Below, one piece after another: positions 28,088-28,090 of a stretch of 28,090 nt of DNA. The notes under the pieces are model-generated. The model did no database searches. It was not told where the DNA came from and worked only from the letters and a program-made list of their open reading frames with translations. The DNA is from DAORHV01 sp964448405. Lineage in GTDB: Bacteria > Patescibacteriota > Gracilibacteria > Peribacterales > Peribacteraceae. Numbering within the stretch: the first letter of the stretch is position 1; the number at the start of each line of letters is the position of its first letter. The position numbers and the translations under genes are program-made. The stretch lies in contig CAYUVW010000020.1 in the NCBI GenBank assembly GCA_964448405.1, positions 1 to 28,090 of the forward strand, in the 5' to 3' direction.

Positions 28088-28090
28088 CTT

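Overview
The window looks like chromosomal core plus family-specific genes of a small-genome bacterium, most likely a member of the Candidate Phyla Radiation (Patescibacteria). This placement is inference. It rests on a two-helix pilin-like membrane protein of a type common in that group (15500-15865), many short uncharacterised membrane and lipoproteins, a stand-alone polymerase-I-type 5'-3' exonuclease, very small intergenic gaps and few Shine-Dalgarno sites. TGA is used as a normal stop (for example ruvC and the GIY-YIG gene), so the UGA=Gly code of Gracilibacteria/Absconditabacteria does not apply. No phage, transposase, integrase or CRISPR genes are visible.

Layout: 60-1654 (-) PPi-type phosphofructokinase and a small membrane protein; 1720-5258 (+) BtuF-like binding protein, thioredoxin reductase, EamA transporter, ribosomal protein bL33 and a Nudix hydrolase; 5342-6922 convergent and overlapping recF and ruvC; 7020-13443 a run of membrane, secreted and lipoprotein genes, a GT39-like glycosyltransferase and a TRM13-like methyltransferase; 13609-13814 (-) tRNA-Ile(GAT) followed by a broken copy; 13907-15420 divergent prs and PRC-barrel gene; 15500-17991 pilin-like and membrane proteins, truB and an unknown gene; 18062-18515 tRNA-Lys(CTT) followed by a tandem array of altered tRNA-Lys copies with a 100-N assembly gap; 18604-23097 unknown and membrane proteins, an HTTM-like protein, a GIY-YIG protein and a Sel1 lipoprotein; 23238-25323 an acidic small protein, a half glycogen-synthase-like protein, the 5'-3' exonuclease and a possible 29-codon gene; 25453-28025 ftsA-ftsZ with a terminator at the window end.

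Functional themes: recombination and repair (recF, ruvC, exonuclease), RNA and translation (truB, bL33, two tRNAs, TRM13-like methyltransferase, RppH-like Nudix), PPi-linked sugar and nucleotide metabolism (PPi-PFK, prs), cell division (ftsA-ftsZ) and a large envelope set.

The most unusual signals are: (1) about 17 genes with a TANNNT box ending 6-9 nt before the start codon, which suggests widespread leaderless mRNAs; (2) two tRNA loci where an intact tRNA is followed by copies that keep the anticodon/T-arm/CCA half but have a rebuilt 5' half, in tandem 77-78 nt units at the tRNA-Lys locus; (3) three convergent gene pairs that share a palindromic 4-nt stop (TTAA, TTAA, CTAG), plus a 111-nt recF/ruvC overlap; (4) a 9-nt-period inverted repeat upstream of trxB. 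All readings were made by eye; no search or folding program was run.
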